Below are positions 52,243-60,576 of a stretch of DNA of 64,000 bases, in pieces. Each line of letters starts with the position of its first letter. Within the stretch, counting starts at the first letter, position 1. The stretch is from Tissierella sp032104385 (GTDB lineage: Bacteria; Bacillota; Clostridia; Tissierellales; Tissierellaceae): NCBI RefSeq assembly GCF_032104385.1, contig NZ_DAMCHJ010000001.1:186001-250000 (forward strand). The letters are read 5' to 3'. Both the position numbers and the translations under genes were made by a program. The notes below the pieces were generated by a model. It was not told where the DNA came from. It worked only from the letters and a program-made list of their open reading frames with translations, and did not search any database.

Positions 52243-53007
52243 TTAACAGCGAACTACTCCCCCATCTATGTTAATTGCTTCTCCATTTATATTTTTCCCT
52301 TCATCTGAAGCCAAGAAAACTACCATAGCTGCAATATCTTCTGGCGTTTGAAATCTCTTTAATGGTATTCCACTTTCCATCATTTTACGTGTTTCCTCAA
52401 GACTCATTCCTGTTTTAGCAGAGATGCTTTCAATGACTCCTTTAATCATATCAGTTTCTACTGATCCAGGGCATATGGCATTAACCCTTATACCTTCTCC
52501 ACCAAGCTCTACTGCTAAGGAGCGTGTTAATCCAATTACAGCTGATTTAGAAGCACAATAGGCACTAGATCCTGGGAAGGCATTTCTCCCCGCTATGGAA
52601 GAAATATTAACAATACTTCCTTCAATGTTTTTTGACAGCATATTTCTAACAACAGCTCTTGTACATAAGAATGTACCACGAGTATTTACAGCAAAGATTC
52701 TCTCCCAAATATCCAGTGAAGTATCCTTTAAATCTGATTCAGTTGAAATTCCTGCATTATTTACTAATATGGAAATACCTTCTGTTTGTTCATTAACTCG
52801 TTCTACCGCCTTATTCACAGCTTCCTCGTCAGAAACATCAAAGGCTAATCTTATAATTTTATCTTCATATATTCCAGCATCCCAAGTAGGTTCTTTTATA
52901 TCGCAAGCTGCCACTATTGCTCCTTCTGATAAAAATCTTTTTGCAATAACCTTTCCCGAACCATTAGCTGCACCAGTAACTAAAACTACTTTTCCATCCA
53001 TTTTCAT
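52243..53007 (-). CDS. SDR-family oxidoreductase in nucleoside operon 2
   Basis: 254 residues, classical SDR: TGAANGSGK coenzyme loop (Ser in place of the usual Ile/Leu before the last Gly), NNAG, catalytic Ser in ISSIAG and YCASK. Asp in AACDIKEP after strand 2 indicates NAD(H). Placed between a Gfo/Idh oxidoreductase and the nucleoside phosphorylase; it could oxidise a sugar moiety or reduce the aldehyde released by the aldolase. Substrate unproven. Confidence 0.9.
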   Translation of the reverse strand: MKMDGKVVLVTGAANGSGKVIAKRFLSEGAIVAACDIKEPTWDAGIYEDKIIRLAFDVSDEEAVNKAVERVNEQTEGISILVNNAGISTESDLKDTSLDIWERIFAVNTRGTFLCTRAVVRNMLSKNIEGSIVNISSIAGRNAFPGSSAYCASKSAVIGLTRSLAVELGGEGIRVNAICPGSVETDMIKGVIESISAKTGMSLEETRKMMESGIPLKRFQTPEDIAAMVVFLASDEGKNINGEAINIDGGVVRC

Positions 53008-53011
53008 CTCA

Positions 53012-54082
53012 TCACACCCTTATCCAAATAGAATTATTATTTGCACTTTCGTAAATTGCATTGCATACATTAGAATTAATATATCCGTCTCTAAATGTTG
53101 GATATTTAGGACATTCACTAATTGAACCTAAATTAATATCTTTATAAACTTCAGTAAAGAAATTTTTAAATGTACTTGGAAAACCGCCGCCAAATGCATT
53201 GGTTTCCATATTTACCCCTGTAAACTTTCCTGCCTTATTTATCGTATATGGCTTTTCAGTATTCCACCAAATACTTTTATTTGTCCCACTGATTTCTATT
53301 GATAGTTTATTGTTCCTTCCATGAGATATTTCAGAAAGAAGCATATTACCAACTGCACCATTGGAAAATCGCAAGGAAACAATAGCACAATCATCACTAT
53401 TTACCTGAATCTTTTGAGAACCTATTTCTTCGTTTTCATACATTATATTATCTTTTAAATATCTAGTTGGATTAAATTTACCATAGTTAGAACTTACTTC
53501 AATTATCTCCAAACCCGTTAAATAACGAGCCAAATCTATCCAATGGGAACCAATTTCTGATGTAGCTCTCATAGGTCCAGCTAAGTCCTCCTTGTAACGC
53601 CAAGAATAGTCAGCTGGTAAAGCATGAAACTCTTGAAGATAGCTGCCGTGAATTAAATTAATATTTCCTAATTCATTTGATGCAATATATGCTTTAATCT
53701 TAGTACAAGCATCATGAAATCTAACATTAAAATTAACTGCATTTACAAGTCCTTTTTCATTAGCAAGTTCCATCAGTTCCTTAGCCTCATTAGGGTCTAA
53801 GCATAGAGGTTTCTCACATACTACATGTTTACCACTATTTAATGCATCCTTTACCATTTCATAATGTAATGTAGGTGGAGTACATATGTGCACTACGTCT
53901 ATATCTGATGCTAGAGCATCCTCAAAATTAATACTAAATTTAGGAATCCCCCATTTTTTTGCAAAGCTTTCTGTTCTTGAGATATTAGTACCTATAGCAA
54001 CTACTACTTCATGTCCTAGATTTGTTAATTCCTCAACATGAACCCCTGCTATAAATCCAGCTCCAACAATTGCAACTCTCAT
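53012..54082 (-). CDS. Gfo/Idh/MocA-family oxidoreductase in nucleoside operon 2
   Basis: 356 residues: Rossmann start VAIVGAGFIAGVHVEEL, CTPPTLHYEM, the EKPLC motif (HVVCEKPLCLDP, catalytic Lys) and a C-terminal alpha/beta domain. Family enzymes oxidise or reduce sugars, inositols and modified nucleoside sugars with NAD(P). Its presence in a nucleoside uptake operon suggests that the transported compound is a modified nucleoside. Four bases separate it from the SDR gene. Confidence 0.9.
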   Translation of the reverse strand: MRVAIVGAGFIAGVHVEELTNLGHEVVVAIGTNISRTESFAKKWGIPKFSINFEDALASDIDVVHICTPPTLHYEMVKDALNSGKHVVCEKPLCLDPNEAKELMELANEKGLVNAVNFNVRFHDACTKIKAYIASNELGNINLIHGSYLQEFHALPADYSWRYKEDLAGPMRATSEIGSHWIDLARYLTGLEIIEVSSNYGKFNPTRYLKDNIMYENEEIGSQKIQVNSDDCAIVSLRFSNGAVGNMLLSEISHGRNNKLSIEISGTNKSIWWNTEKPYTINKAGKFTGVNMETNAFGGGFPSTFKNFFTEVYKDINLGSISECPKYPTFRDGYINSNVCNAIYESANNNSIWIRV

Positions 54083-54123
54083 ATTAATTCCTCCTCACTA
54101 GTCTAATTTATTATACTTTTCAA

Positions 54124-55041
54124 TTATTGCTGCTCCTTATAGGGTTTTCCTGAGGCAGCAGGTGGTTGAACGGATTTTTTTACAAAACTGCTTAATACTA
54201 GAATTGTTAAAATATAAGGTATCATTTGAATAAATTGAGTATATCTTACAGAGGTTTGTAAACGCATTTGCATAGCATCAGCAAATCCAAATAATAATGC
54301 TCCTCCAAAAGCACCTACTGGACTCCACTTGCCAAAAACACACGCCGCCAAGGCCATATATCCTCTACCACTAGTCATATCCTGAGAGAAAAAGGATAAT
54401 TGACCAATTGATAGATATGCTCCACCCATTCCTATAAGTGAAGCTCCTAGTATTGTTGCTAAATATCTATACTTTGAAACACTTAAGCCTAAGCTGGATA
54501 AAACCTCTGGATGTTCTCCTGCAGTCATTAGACGAAGTCCAAAACTTGTCTTTTTTATTAAATACCATACTATAACCAATGTAGGAAAAAGCAAATAAAC
54601 CAATGGGTTTTGTTTGCCAAAAACATCTCCAATTATAGGAATATTTTTAATAAATGGAATAGACCAAGGATTTAAGTTTTTAACTACATCACTTTTTCCA
54701 TCCATATTCCATATTATCTTTAATAGCATGGCAGTAAATCCACTTACTAAAATATTAACACCTACACCACTTACAGTATGATTAGCCTGATGCTCAATAC
54801 AAAGATAACTTCTTATTAAAGCCACTATTACAGAAAATAATATGGCGAATATAATACCCATCCAAGGATTATTAAATAACCAACTACCTATTACTGCACC
54901 AAAAGCACCTGATAACATAATGCCTTCTGTAGCTAAAGCATTGATTCCTGAAAGTTCCATGGTTACAGCCCCTAAAGTGGCAAAGGCTATAGGTGTAGTC
55001 AATCTTAAAGTTGCACTTAAAATAGAAATTAAGTATTCCAT
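54124..55041 (-). CDS. Nucleoside ABC transporter permease (NupQ-like), operon 2
   Basis: 305 residues, BPD_transp_2 family: ELSGINALATEGIMLSGAFG, HQANHTVSGVGVNIL, SGRGYMALAACVFGKWSPVG, the same landmarks as the permease at 36800 but with clearly diverged sequence. Two bases separate it from the first permease gene. Confidence 0.9.
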   Translation of the reverse strand: MEYLISILSATLRLTTPIAFATLGAVTMELSGINALATEGIMLSGAFGAVIGSWLFNNPWMGIIFAILFSVIVALIRSYLCIEHQANHTVSGVGVNILVSGFTAMLLKIIWNMDGKSDVVKNLNPWSIPFIKNIPIIGDVFGKQNPLVYLLFPTLVIVWYLIKKTSFGLRLMTAGEHPEVLSSLGLSVSKYRYLATILGASLIGMGGAYLSIGQLSFFSQDMTSGRGYMALAACVFGKWSPVGAFGGALLFGFADAMQMRLQTSVRYTQFIQMIPYILTILVLSSFVKKSVQPPAASGKPYKEQQ

Positions 55042-55043
55042 AG

Positions 55044-56096
55044 CTATCTCTCCTTTTGCCCCATCTTTTTACTTAATAGGTTTTTAAAGTTTGGAATAAG
55101 CATTGGTGCAGAAATTAACAGGATTATAATACCTTGTAATACTGTTATAAATTTAACTGATAAATTGGTACCAAAATTTAGCATAATTCCTCCTGCTTTA
55201 AGTCCACCAAAAATAATTGAACTAAATATAACACTAATAGGAGATGTCCCTAGTACAGCCACTGCAATACCTTCAAATCCATATCCTGAGGAGAAACCTT
55301 GAATCAGTCTATAATAGGAACCTAAAACTTCCATTGTCCCTGCCAAACCAGCACATACACCAGAAATCAACATAGTAGTTATCATTATCTTATTTACATG
55401 AATACCACTGGAAGAAGCTGCTAAAGGATTTGAGCCTACCATGGTAATCTTATAACCTAATACAGTTTTCTTTAATAAGTAATTTAACCCAATAGCCAAT
55501 GCAATACCTAAAAATATGGCTATAGTTACTTTACTTTTTGCAAATAAACGTGACAATTGAGTTGTCTGCTGTATTATAGCAGTCTGCGCAACGGAACTAT
55601 TTTCTTCTCTTATTGGATAATTAAGTAAATAATCCAATAGTAAAATTGCAATGTAGTTCATCATTAGTGCAGTAACAACTTCATGAGCACCTTTTTTGAT
55701 TTTTAACCATATAGGTAAAAATGCCCATATCATGCCTCCGATCATGCCTGATACTATAGAAATAATTATATGTAAGGGAGCAGGTAATCCTTTTATATAT
55801 ATTGCTACTAGAGAACTAAATAAGGCACCCATATAGAGCTGCCCTTCTACTCCAAGATTTAAAATTCCGCCCTTTAATCCGAAAAATACCGATAAACCAC
55901 AAAATAAAAGAGGAGTAGACTGCAGCAACGTTTGTAATATACCCTTACGTGAACCAAAGGCTCCTTTTATAAGCATCCCATATATTTCTATTGGCGAGTT
56001 GCCACTAGCTAATATAATAATACTGCCGATGATAAAAGCCAGTAATAGGGAATATAGCGGTGCTAAGTTTATCTTTTTCAAATTATCTTTCATCAT
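55044..56096 (-). CDS. Nucleoside ABC transporter permease (NupP-like), operon 2
   Basis: 350 residues, about ten membrane helices: LKGGILNLGVEGQLYMGALF, GAHEVVTALMMNYIAILL, GFEGIAVAVLGTSPISVIFSS. Counterpart of the permease at 37745. Its start overlaps the ATPase gene end by 14 bases, so translation is coupled. Confidence 0.9.
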   Translation of the reverse strand: MMKDNLKKINLAPLYSLLLAFIIGSIIILASGNSPIEIYGMLIKGAFGSRKGILQTLLQSTPLLFCGLSVFFGLKGGILNLGVEGQLYMGALFSSLVAIYIKGLPAPLHIIISIVSGMIGGMIWAFLPIWLKIKKGAHEVVTALMMNYIAILLLDYLLNYPIREENSSVAQTAIIQQTTQLSRLFAKSKVTIAIFLGIALAIGLNYLLKKTVLGYKITMVGSNPLAASSSGIHVNKIMITTMLISGVCAGLAGTMEVLGSYYRLIQGFSSGYGFEGIAVAVLGTSPISVIFSSIIFGGLKAGGIMLNFGTNLSVKFITVLQGIIILLISAPMLIPNFKNLLSKKMGQKER

Positions 56097-57600
56097 TTTT
56101 ACCTCCCCCCATTAATCTTCCTAATTCCATTAATGAAAATTCTTCTGCAGGTTTTATTTCTACAATTTTACCATCATATAATACAGCTATTCTATCACTT
56201 AATTCCAGTAATTCATCTAAATCAGAAGATATTAACAGTATCCCAGCACCATTTTCTTTTAGGCGATTTAATTCTTTATGAATAAAGGATGTAGCCATGA
56301 TATCCACACCCCTAGTAGGATGAGCAGCAATCATTAATTTTGGATTTCTCATTGTTTCCCTACCCACTACAAATTTTTGCTGATTTCCACCGGAAAATTC
56401 ATGGAGATTTCTATTGATATCCCTTGGTCTTACATCATAGGTTTCTAATGCATCTGACGATATTTTGCTAACCTTTTTCCAGTTAATAAAAAATTTATTA
56501 TACACGAACTTCTCATTATCTTGAAAACCCATGAGAAAGTTATATGGAACTGGCAAATCTGGTGCTATGCTATAGGCTTGTCTATCTGCATGGACACAAG
56601 AAATGCCAGATTCTATTAATTCATTTGTTTCTTTACCTTTAATAGAATTACCTTCTAATGAAATATCTCCTGTCCAGTCATTTTGCAAACCAAATAAGAC
56701 ATTTATTATTTCTCCTTGCCCATTACCTTCTACTCCTGCAATGCCTAATATTTCCCTCTTCTTAATATCAAATGTAATTCCTTTTAAAATCTCTACTTTC
56801 TGAAAGTCTTTAAATCTTACATCTTCAAATTTTAATAATGTTTCATTGGATTCAAACTTTTTCTTTTCACTCTTAGATATTTTATGTCCTACCATCAGCT
56901 CACTTAGTTCATCTATATTAGTTTCTTCTACTAGCCTTTCACCAATCATTTTCCCTTGGCGTAGTACATAAATTCTATCTGATATAGCCATGGTTTCTTT
57001 CAACTTATGGGTAATGATAATAATCGTCTTTCCACTTTTGCGAAGATTATCTATTACCTTAAATAAATCTTCAACTTCTTGAGGAGTTAATACTGCAGTT
57101 GGTTCATCTAAAATTAAAATATCTGCCCCTTGATATAGGGCCTTTATTATTTCTACTCTTTGTCTTTCCCCTATGGAAATATCCTTAATTAATTTATCTA
57201 AAGGCACCTTTAATCCAAAATCCGTTGAAAGCTTTTCTACAATTTTTCTTCCCTCTTTTCGATTGAAATGAAGATATTTTCCTGGTTCCTTTCCTATCAT
57301 GACATTATCCACAACAGACATAGTATCAACTAATAGAAAATGCTGATGCACCATTTGAATACCCATAGAAATAGATACTCTTGGACTATTAATATTCATT
57401 GGTTTGCCTCTATAAAGAATTTCTCCTTCATCGCTTTTATACATTCCATATAAGATTTTCATAAGAGTAGTTTTTCCAGCACCATTTTCACCTAATAAAC
57501 AGAGAACTTCTCCTTCTTTACAGTAAAAGTCTACTGAGTCCAAGGCTACATTGCTTCCAAATACCTTTCTAATTCCTTTCATCTCAACAAATTTATCCAA
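56083..57600 (-). CDS. Nucleoside ABC transporter ATP-binding protein, two ABC domains, operon 2
   Basis: 505 residues. Domain 1: GENGAGKTTLMKIL, ISIGERQRVEI, ILILDEPTAVLTP. Domain 2: GVEGNGQGEIINVL (degenerate Walker A) and FSGGNQQKFVVGRE. Start codon is TTG at 57600 with AGAGAGGTAG upstream; no ATG fits nearby. Counterpart of 38860-40386. Confidence 0.94.
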   Translation of the reverse strand: MDKFVEMKGIRKVFGSNVALDSVDFYCKEGEVLCLLGENGAGKTTLMKILYGMYKSDEGEILYRGKPMNINSPRVSISMGIQMVHQHFLLVDTMSVVDNVMIGKEPGKYLHFNRKEGRKIVEKLSTDFGLKVPLDKLIKDISIGERQRVEIIKALYQGADILILDEPTAVLTPQEVEDLFKVIDNLRKSGKTIIIITHKLKETMAISDRIYVLRQGKMIGERLVEETNIDELSELMVGHKISKSEKKKFESNETLLKFEDVRFKDFQKVEILKGITFDIKKREILGIAGVEGNGQGEIINVLFGLQNDWTGDISLEGNSIKGKETNELIESGISCVHADRQAYSIAPDLPVPYNFLMGFQDNEKFVYNKFFINWKKVSKISSDALETYDVRPRDINRNLHEFSGGNQQKFVVGRETMRNPKLMIAAHPTRGVDIMATSFIHKELNRLKENGAGILLISSDLDELLELSDRIAVLYDGKIVEIKPAEEFSLMELGRLMGGGKNDER

Positions 57601-57669
57601 AGAAGTCTACCTCTCTTTCTATAGGTTCAGGGAGGGACTTCCCCTCCCATAAACTCTCTTTAATAAAAG

Positions 57670-58746
57670 TTATTCTTCAAATGAACCTACTGCATTAATA
57701 TATGCATCTACTTCCGATGGTTCAGATGGAATTTCAACCTTAGCTTCAATTAAAAACTCTTTTATCTTTTCTAGTTTTTCAAGTATTTCATCAGGAGTAT
57801 TTAAATTAGAATCAATCATTGTTAATTGTGAAGTCATAGGGTTATCCTTCATAGCAACTGAAAAATCTCCACCTTTATATATTCCATTTAAAGCATCCTT
57901 TGCAGTATTATATACCATATCTCCTAAACCTCTTATACCAGATGCTAATATATTATCTGGATATAAACTATTTTGATTTCCATCATAACCTAATGCATAA
58001 AGACCAACCTTTTCTGATGCTTCTAAAGCACCTAATCCAGACCCACCTGCTGCTTGGAAAATAATATCTGCACCTTGGCTGTATAAACTTTGAGCAAGTT
58101 CAGAACCTTTACCAGGGTCATTCCATGCCCCAACATAAGTAACTAAAACCTTAATATCAGGGTTTACATATCTAGCACCTGCTTCATATCCTGCTACCAA
58201 ACTTCTTATTATAGGTATATCCATTCCTCCAACTATACCAATAGTATTTTTCCCTTGGGCATTTGGCAAATTTCCTTCCTTTTCCATAAGTCCTGCATAA
58301 GCACCTACTAAAAATGCAGTATCAGTTTGGCTTAATATGACTGACTTAATAGTATCTGTACTAGCAAATCCGTCTATTATAAGCATTGGTTGTTCTGGAT
58401 AATCTAGACTTACAGCATTTACGGAGTCTACTGAATCTCCACCCATTGCAACAATTAATGCGTATTCTTCAGTATCAGCAAAGTTTCTAATAATACCTTC
58501 TAAATCGGAAATTGCTTTTGGTTCTGCAACATCACAAATAATACCTTCTTCTTTTAATTTTAATATCCCTTCATATCCAAGATCATTAAATGATTTATCT
58601 CCTAATCCACCTGTCCCCGTTACAAATGCAATTTTCTTAGGAGAATCACTCTTATCTACACTTTCAGTTTTATTGTTTTGACACCCACCTAGAACTAAGC
58701 TTACTATTAATATCATGCTTAAAAATAAAATTAAATTACGTTTCAT
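57670..58746 (-). CDS. BmpA-family nucleoside-binding lipoprotein, operon 2
   Basis: 358 residues; lipobox LVLGGCQNN (Cys about 22). BmpA/PnrA fold with TGTGGLGDKSFNDLGYEGI, IVGGMDIPIIRSLVAGYEAG, GADIIFQAAGGSGLGALEA and ALGYDGNQNSLYPDNILAS. The ligand end differs enough from 40415 to expect another nucleoside. CGGAGG precedes the ATG. It follows the cupin gene by 126 bases that hold a tiny leader frame (58801-58809) and a T5CGA5 hairpin. Confidence 0.92.
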   Translation of the reverse strand: MKRNLILFLSMILIVSLVLGGCQNNKTESVDKSDSPKKIAFVTGTGGLGDKSFNDLGYEGILKLKEEGIICDVAEPKAISDLEGIIRNFADTEEYALIVAMGGDSVDSVNAVSLDYPEQPMLIIDGFASTDTIKSVILSQTDTAFLVGAYAGLMEKEGNLPNAQGKNTIGIVGGMDIPIIRSLVAGYEAGARYVNPDIKVLVTYVGAWNDPGKGSELAQSLYSQGADIIFQAAGGSGLGALEASEKVGLYALGYDGNQNSLYPDNILASGIRGLGDMVYNTAKDALNGIYKGGDFSVAMKDNPMTSQLTMIDSNLNTPDEILEKLEKIKEFLIEAKVEIPSEPSEVDAYINAVGSFEE

Positions 58747-58800
58747 CTTTCAAACCTCCGTTATTTGTCTTTATTTTAAATTAGGGATTTTTTCGAAAAA

Positions 58801-58809
58801 CTAGGACAT
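58801..58809 (-). other. Two-codon leader frame (ATG TCC TAG) ahead of bmpA 2
   Basis: GGAGGTGA lies eight bases before ATG TCC TAG; a TTTTTCGAAAAA hairpin follows at about 58787-58800. Mirrors the tiny frame at 41551-41562 before the first bmpA gene. Significance uncertain. Confidence 0.25.
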
Positions 58810-58872
58810 TTTAAATCTCACCTCCAGCAGATGAATATATGTATTAAAACCACTTTAGGGTCATACTGCCTT

Positions 58873-59364
58873 CTAATAATATTTTGTTTCCCCTACTAAT
58901 TTCATAATCAAATCCTCTTTTTCTGGATATTTTTCTATTAATTCCTTTGGATTATCAGCATGTTCATAGTCACTTTCCTCAAAACCTGGACTCATAGTTG
59001 TGCCCATCAATGCATATTCTCCACCATCTATAAGGCGAGAACCTTGCCAAATACCTGCCTTTACTACATATTGTACTTTTTGTCCATTTAAAATATCCCC
59101 TCCAAGCACTACTCGATTAGAACTTCCATCTGGTAACAATTCCAACAATTCCACAGGATCTCCCGAATAGAAGTGATAAACTTCATCTGTAGGTAAACGA
59201 TGAAGATGTGAATATGCTCCACCAGTCAGCATAAAGAATATAGCTGAACCCATATCTTTGCCATCAGCTTTCCCTGGAGAGCGATAAGTAGATTTAAAAA
59301 GACCACCTTCCCTTTCCAATGGTTCCAATTCTAACAATTTAATAATTTCATTAACCTTTGACAT
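58873..59364 (-). CDS. Cupin-domain protein (DUF985 family)
   Basis: 163 residues. DUF985/cupin_5 landmarks: EREGGLFKSTYRS, SAIFFMLTGGAYSHLHRL, DEVYHFYSGDPVELLEL, ALMGTTMSPGFE. Metal-binding His are present. Family function is unproven; it may act on a sugar or bind a metabolite. Second gene behind the DeoR regulator, 29 bases from it. ATG at 59364 is chosen, with AGGAGG close upstream; a TTG lies one codon before. Confidence 0.85.
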   Translation of the reverse strand: MSKVNEIIKLLELEPLEREGGLFKSTYRSPGKADGKDMGSAIFFMLTGGAYSHLHRLPTDEVYHFYSGDPVELLELLPDGSSNRVVLGGDILNGQKVQYVVKAGIWQGSRLIDGGEYALMGTTMSPGFEESDYEHADNPKELIEKYPEKEDLIMKLVGETKYY

Positions 59365-59393
59365 CAAACTCCTCCTTACTATTCATAAACTAA

Positions 59394-60164
59394 TTAAACA
59401 CAAATATGTGTTTGAATATTCTTTTCTTTAAAAAAGTTAAAATAATTTATTATATCTTTACGGTTAGATTCATTAGTTATAATATGACTTAATTTTTCCA
59501 ATGGAATTACATTATAGTAAGATCTAGTTCCAAATTTTGATGTATCCATTAGAAGAAAGGATTCATCAGCTGAAAGAACCATACTCTTTTTAGTTTTTCC
59601 TTCATTTACACTTGAGTCTGTTAGACCATTTTCTATATTTAGTGATGTTGATGAAAAGAATGCTTTATTGGTATTGTAATTTTCCATCATATTTAATGTG
59701 TCATATCCAAAAACATAAAGTGAAGATTTTCTCAGCTTACCTCCTAATAATATAACTTCCACAGATTCACTTTTAGCAAAGCCCATAGCTATACTAATAT
59801 TATTTGTAATAACAGTAATTTTTTTATCTTGCAGATATTCCACCATATGGTAAACTGTAGAGCTGGCATCCATGGCAATTACATCACCATCTTGAACTAA
59901 TCCAGCAGCATATCTTCCTATAGCTTTCTTTTCACTATGATTATTCAAAAGTCTACTATTCAACGGTGCTTCAAATCTATTGGTGGGTATTCTTCTTGCA
60001 CCTCCATGAACTCGCAATAAAAGCTTGTCCTCTTCCAACTTAGATAGGTCTCGCCTTATTGTCATTTCAGATACATTTAAGGTTTCTGTTAGATAAGCCA
60101 CATCTACATATGGTGATTCCTTTAAAAAGTCAAGTATAAACTGGTGCCTTTCTGATTTCTTCAT
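59394..60164 (-). CDS. DeoR/GlpR-family transcriptional regulator of nucleoside operon 2
   Basis: 256 residues. N-terminal helix-turn-helix (YVDVAYLTETLNVSEMTIRRDLSKLEEDKLLLRVHGGARR) and the DeoR sensor domain (VQDGDVIAMDASSTVYHMVEYL; KAFFSSTSLNIENGLTDSS), which in the family binds a sugar phosphate. It is the first gene of an operon running to 49676 (12 genes) and probably senses a pathway intermediate such as a pentose phosphate. GAAGGTGAAGGG precedes the ATG. Confidence 0.92.
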   Translation of the reverse strand: MKKSERHQFILDFLKESPYVDVAYLTETLNVSEMTIRRDLSKLEEDKLLLRVHGGARRIPTNRFEAPLNSRLLNNHSEKKAIGRYAAGLVQDGDVIAMDASSTVYHMVEYLQDKKITVITNNISIAMGFAKSESVEVILLGGKLRKSSLYVFGYDTLNMMENYNTNKAFFSSTSLNIENGLTDSSVNEGKTKKSMVLSADESFLLMDTSKFGTRSYYNVIPLEKLSHIITNESNRKDIINYFNFFKEKNIQTHICV

Positions 60165-60576
60165 CCCTTCACCTTCTTTTCATAATATAATTTATTTTCA
60201 GTAAAGTTTGTTTCAAACATTTATTTTAGTATATCATTTAACTTTAGTGACGTCAATTGGAAAAGTGCTCAATTATTGCTGGATTACAAGTTGAATGTTT
60301 GTTTGAAGCTATCACAAACATATTGAAAAATGTTGGTTTCAATCATTACTTTTCTTTTATTTAATGAAATCTTTTGTTAATTACCACTCATTTAAACAAA
60401 TAAAAAACCATAAGTAAAATATGTACTTATGGTTTTTTATCTTCCATATACAAATAAATATGTTCTACTATATTCTTTATACGTCCTACTAATTCTTCTC
60501 ATATTTAAAGTTTCTAATATAAATAATAAACTTTCTTGCTTTAAGACAATCAATATAAATTTAATAAATATTTATC
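60165..60576. promoter_or_regulatory. Regulatory region of nucleoside operon 2 with repeated TGTTTGTTTCAA-like boxes
   Basis: 412 bases without a gene. GTTTGTTTCAAAC (60206-60218, palindromic), TGTTTGTTTGAA (60296-60307) and TGTTGGTTTCAA (60331-60342) resemble each other and sit upstream of the DeoR gene; DeoR/GlpR proteins often bind several such sites. From 60439 to 60576 only a terminator-adjacent 24-codon frame of doubtful meaning is seen. Confidence 0.4.
60402..60438 (-). terminator. Terminator behind the GGDEF-Spo0E-like gene
   Basis: AAAAAACCATAAGTA / TACTTATGGTTTTTT, perfect 15-bp stem with 7-base loop. It lies 139 bases past the stop at 60577. Confidence 0.8.

Noticed and set aside
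60427..60498. 24-codon frame ending EHIYLYMEDKKP before a terminator
   Set aside because: Reads like a protein tail, but it is closed by a TGA upstream and its stop lies in the terminator stem. Too short to claim as a remnant.
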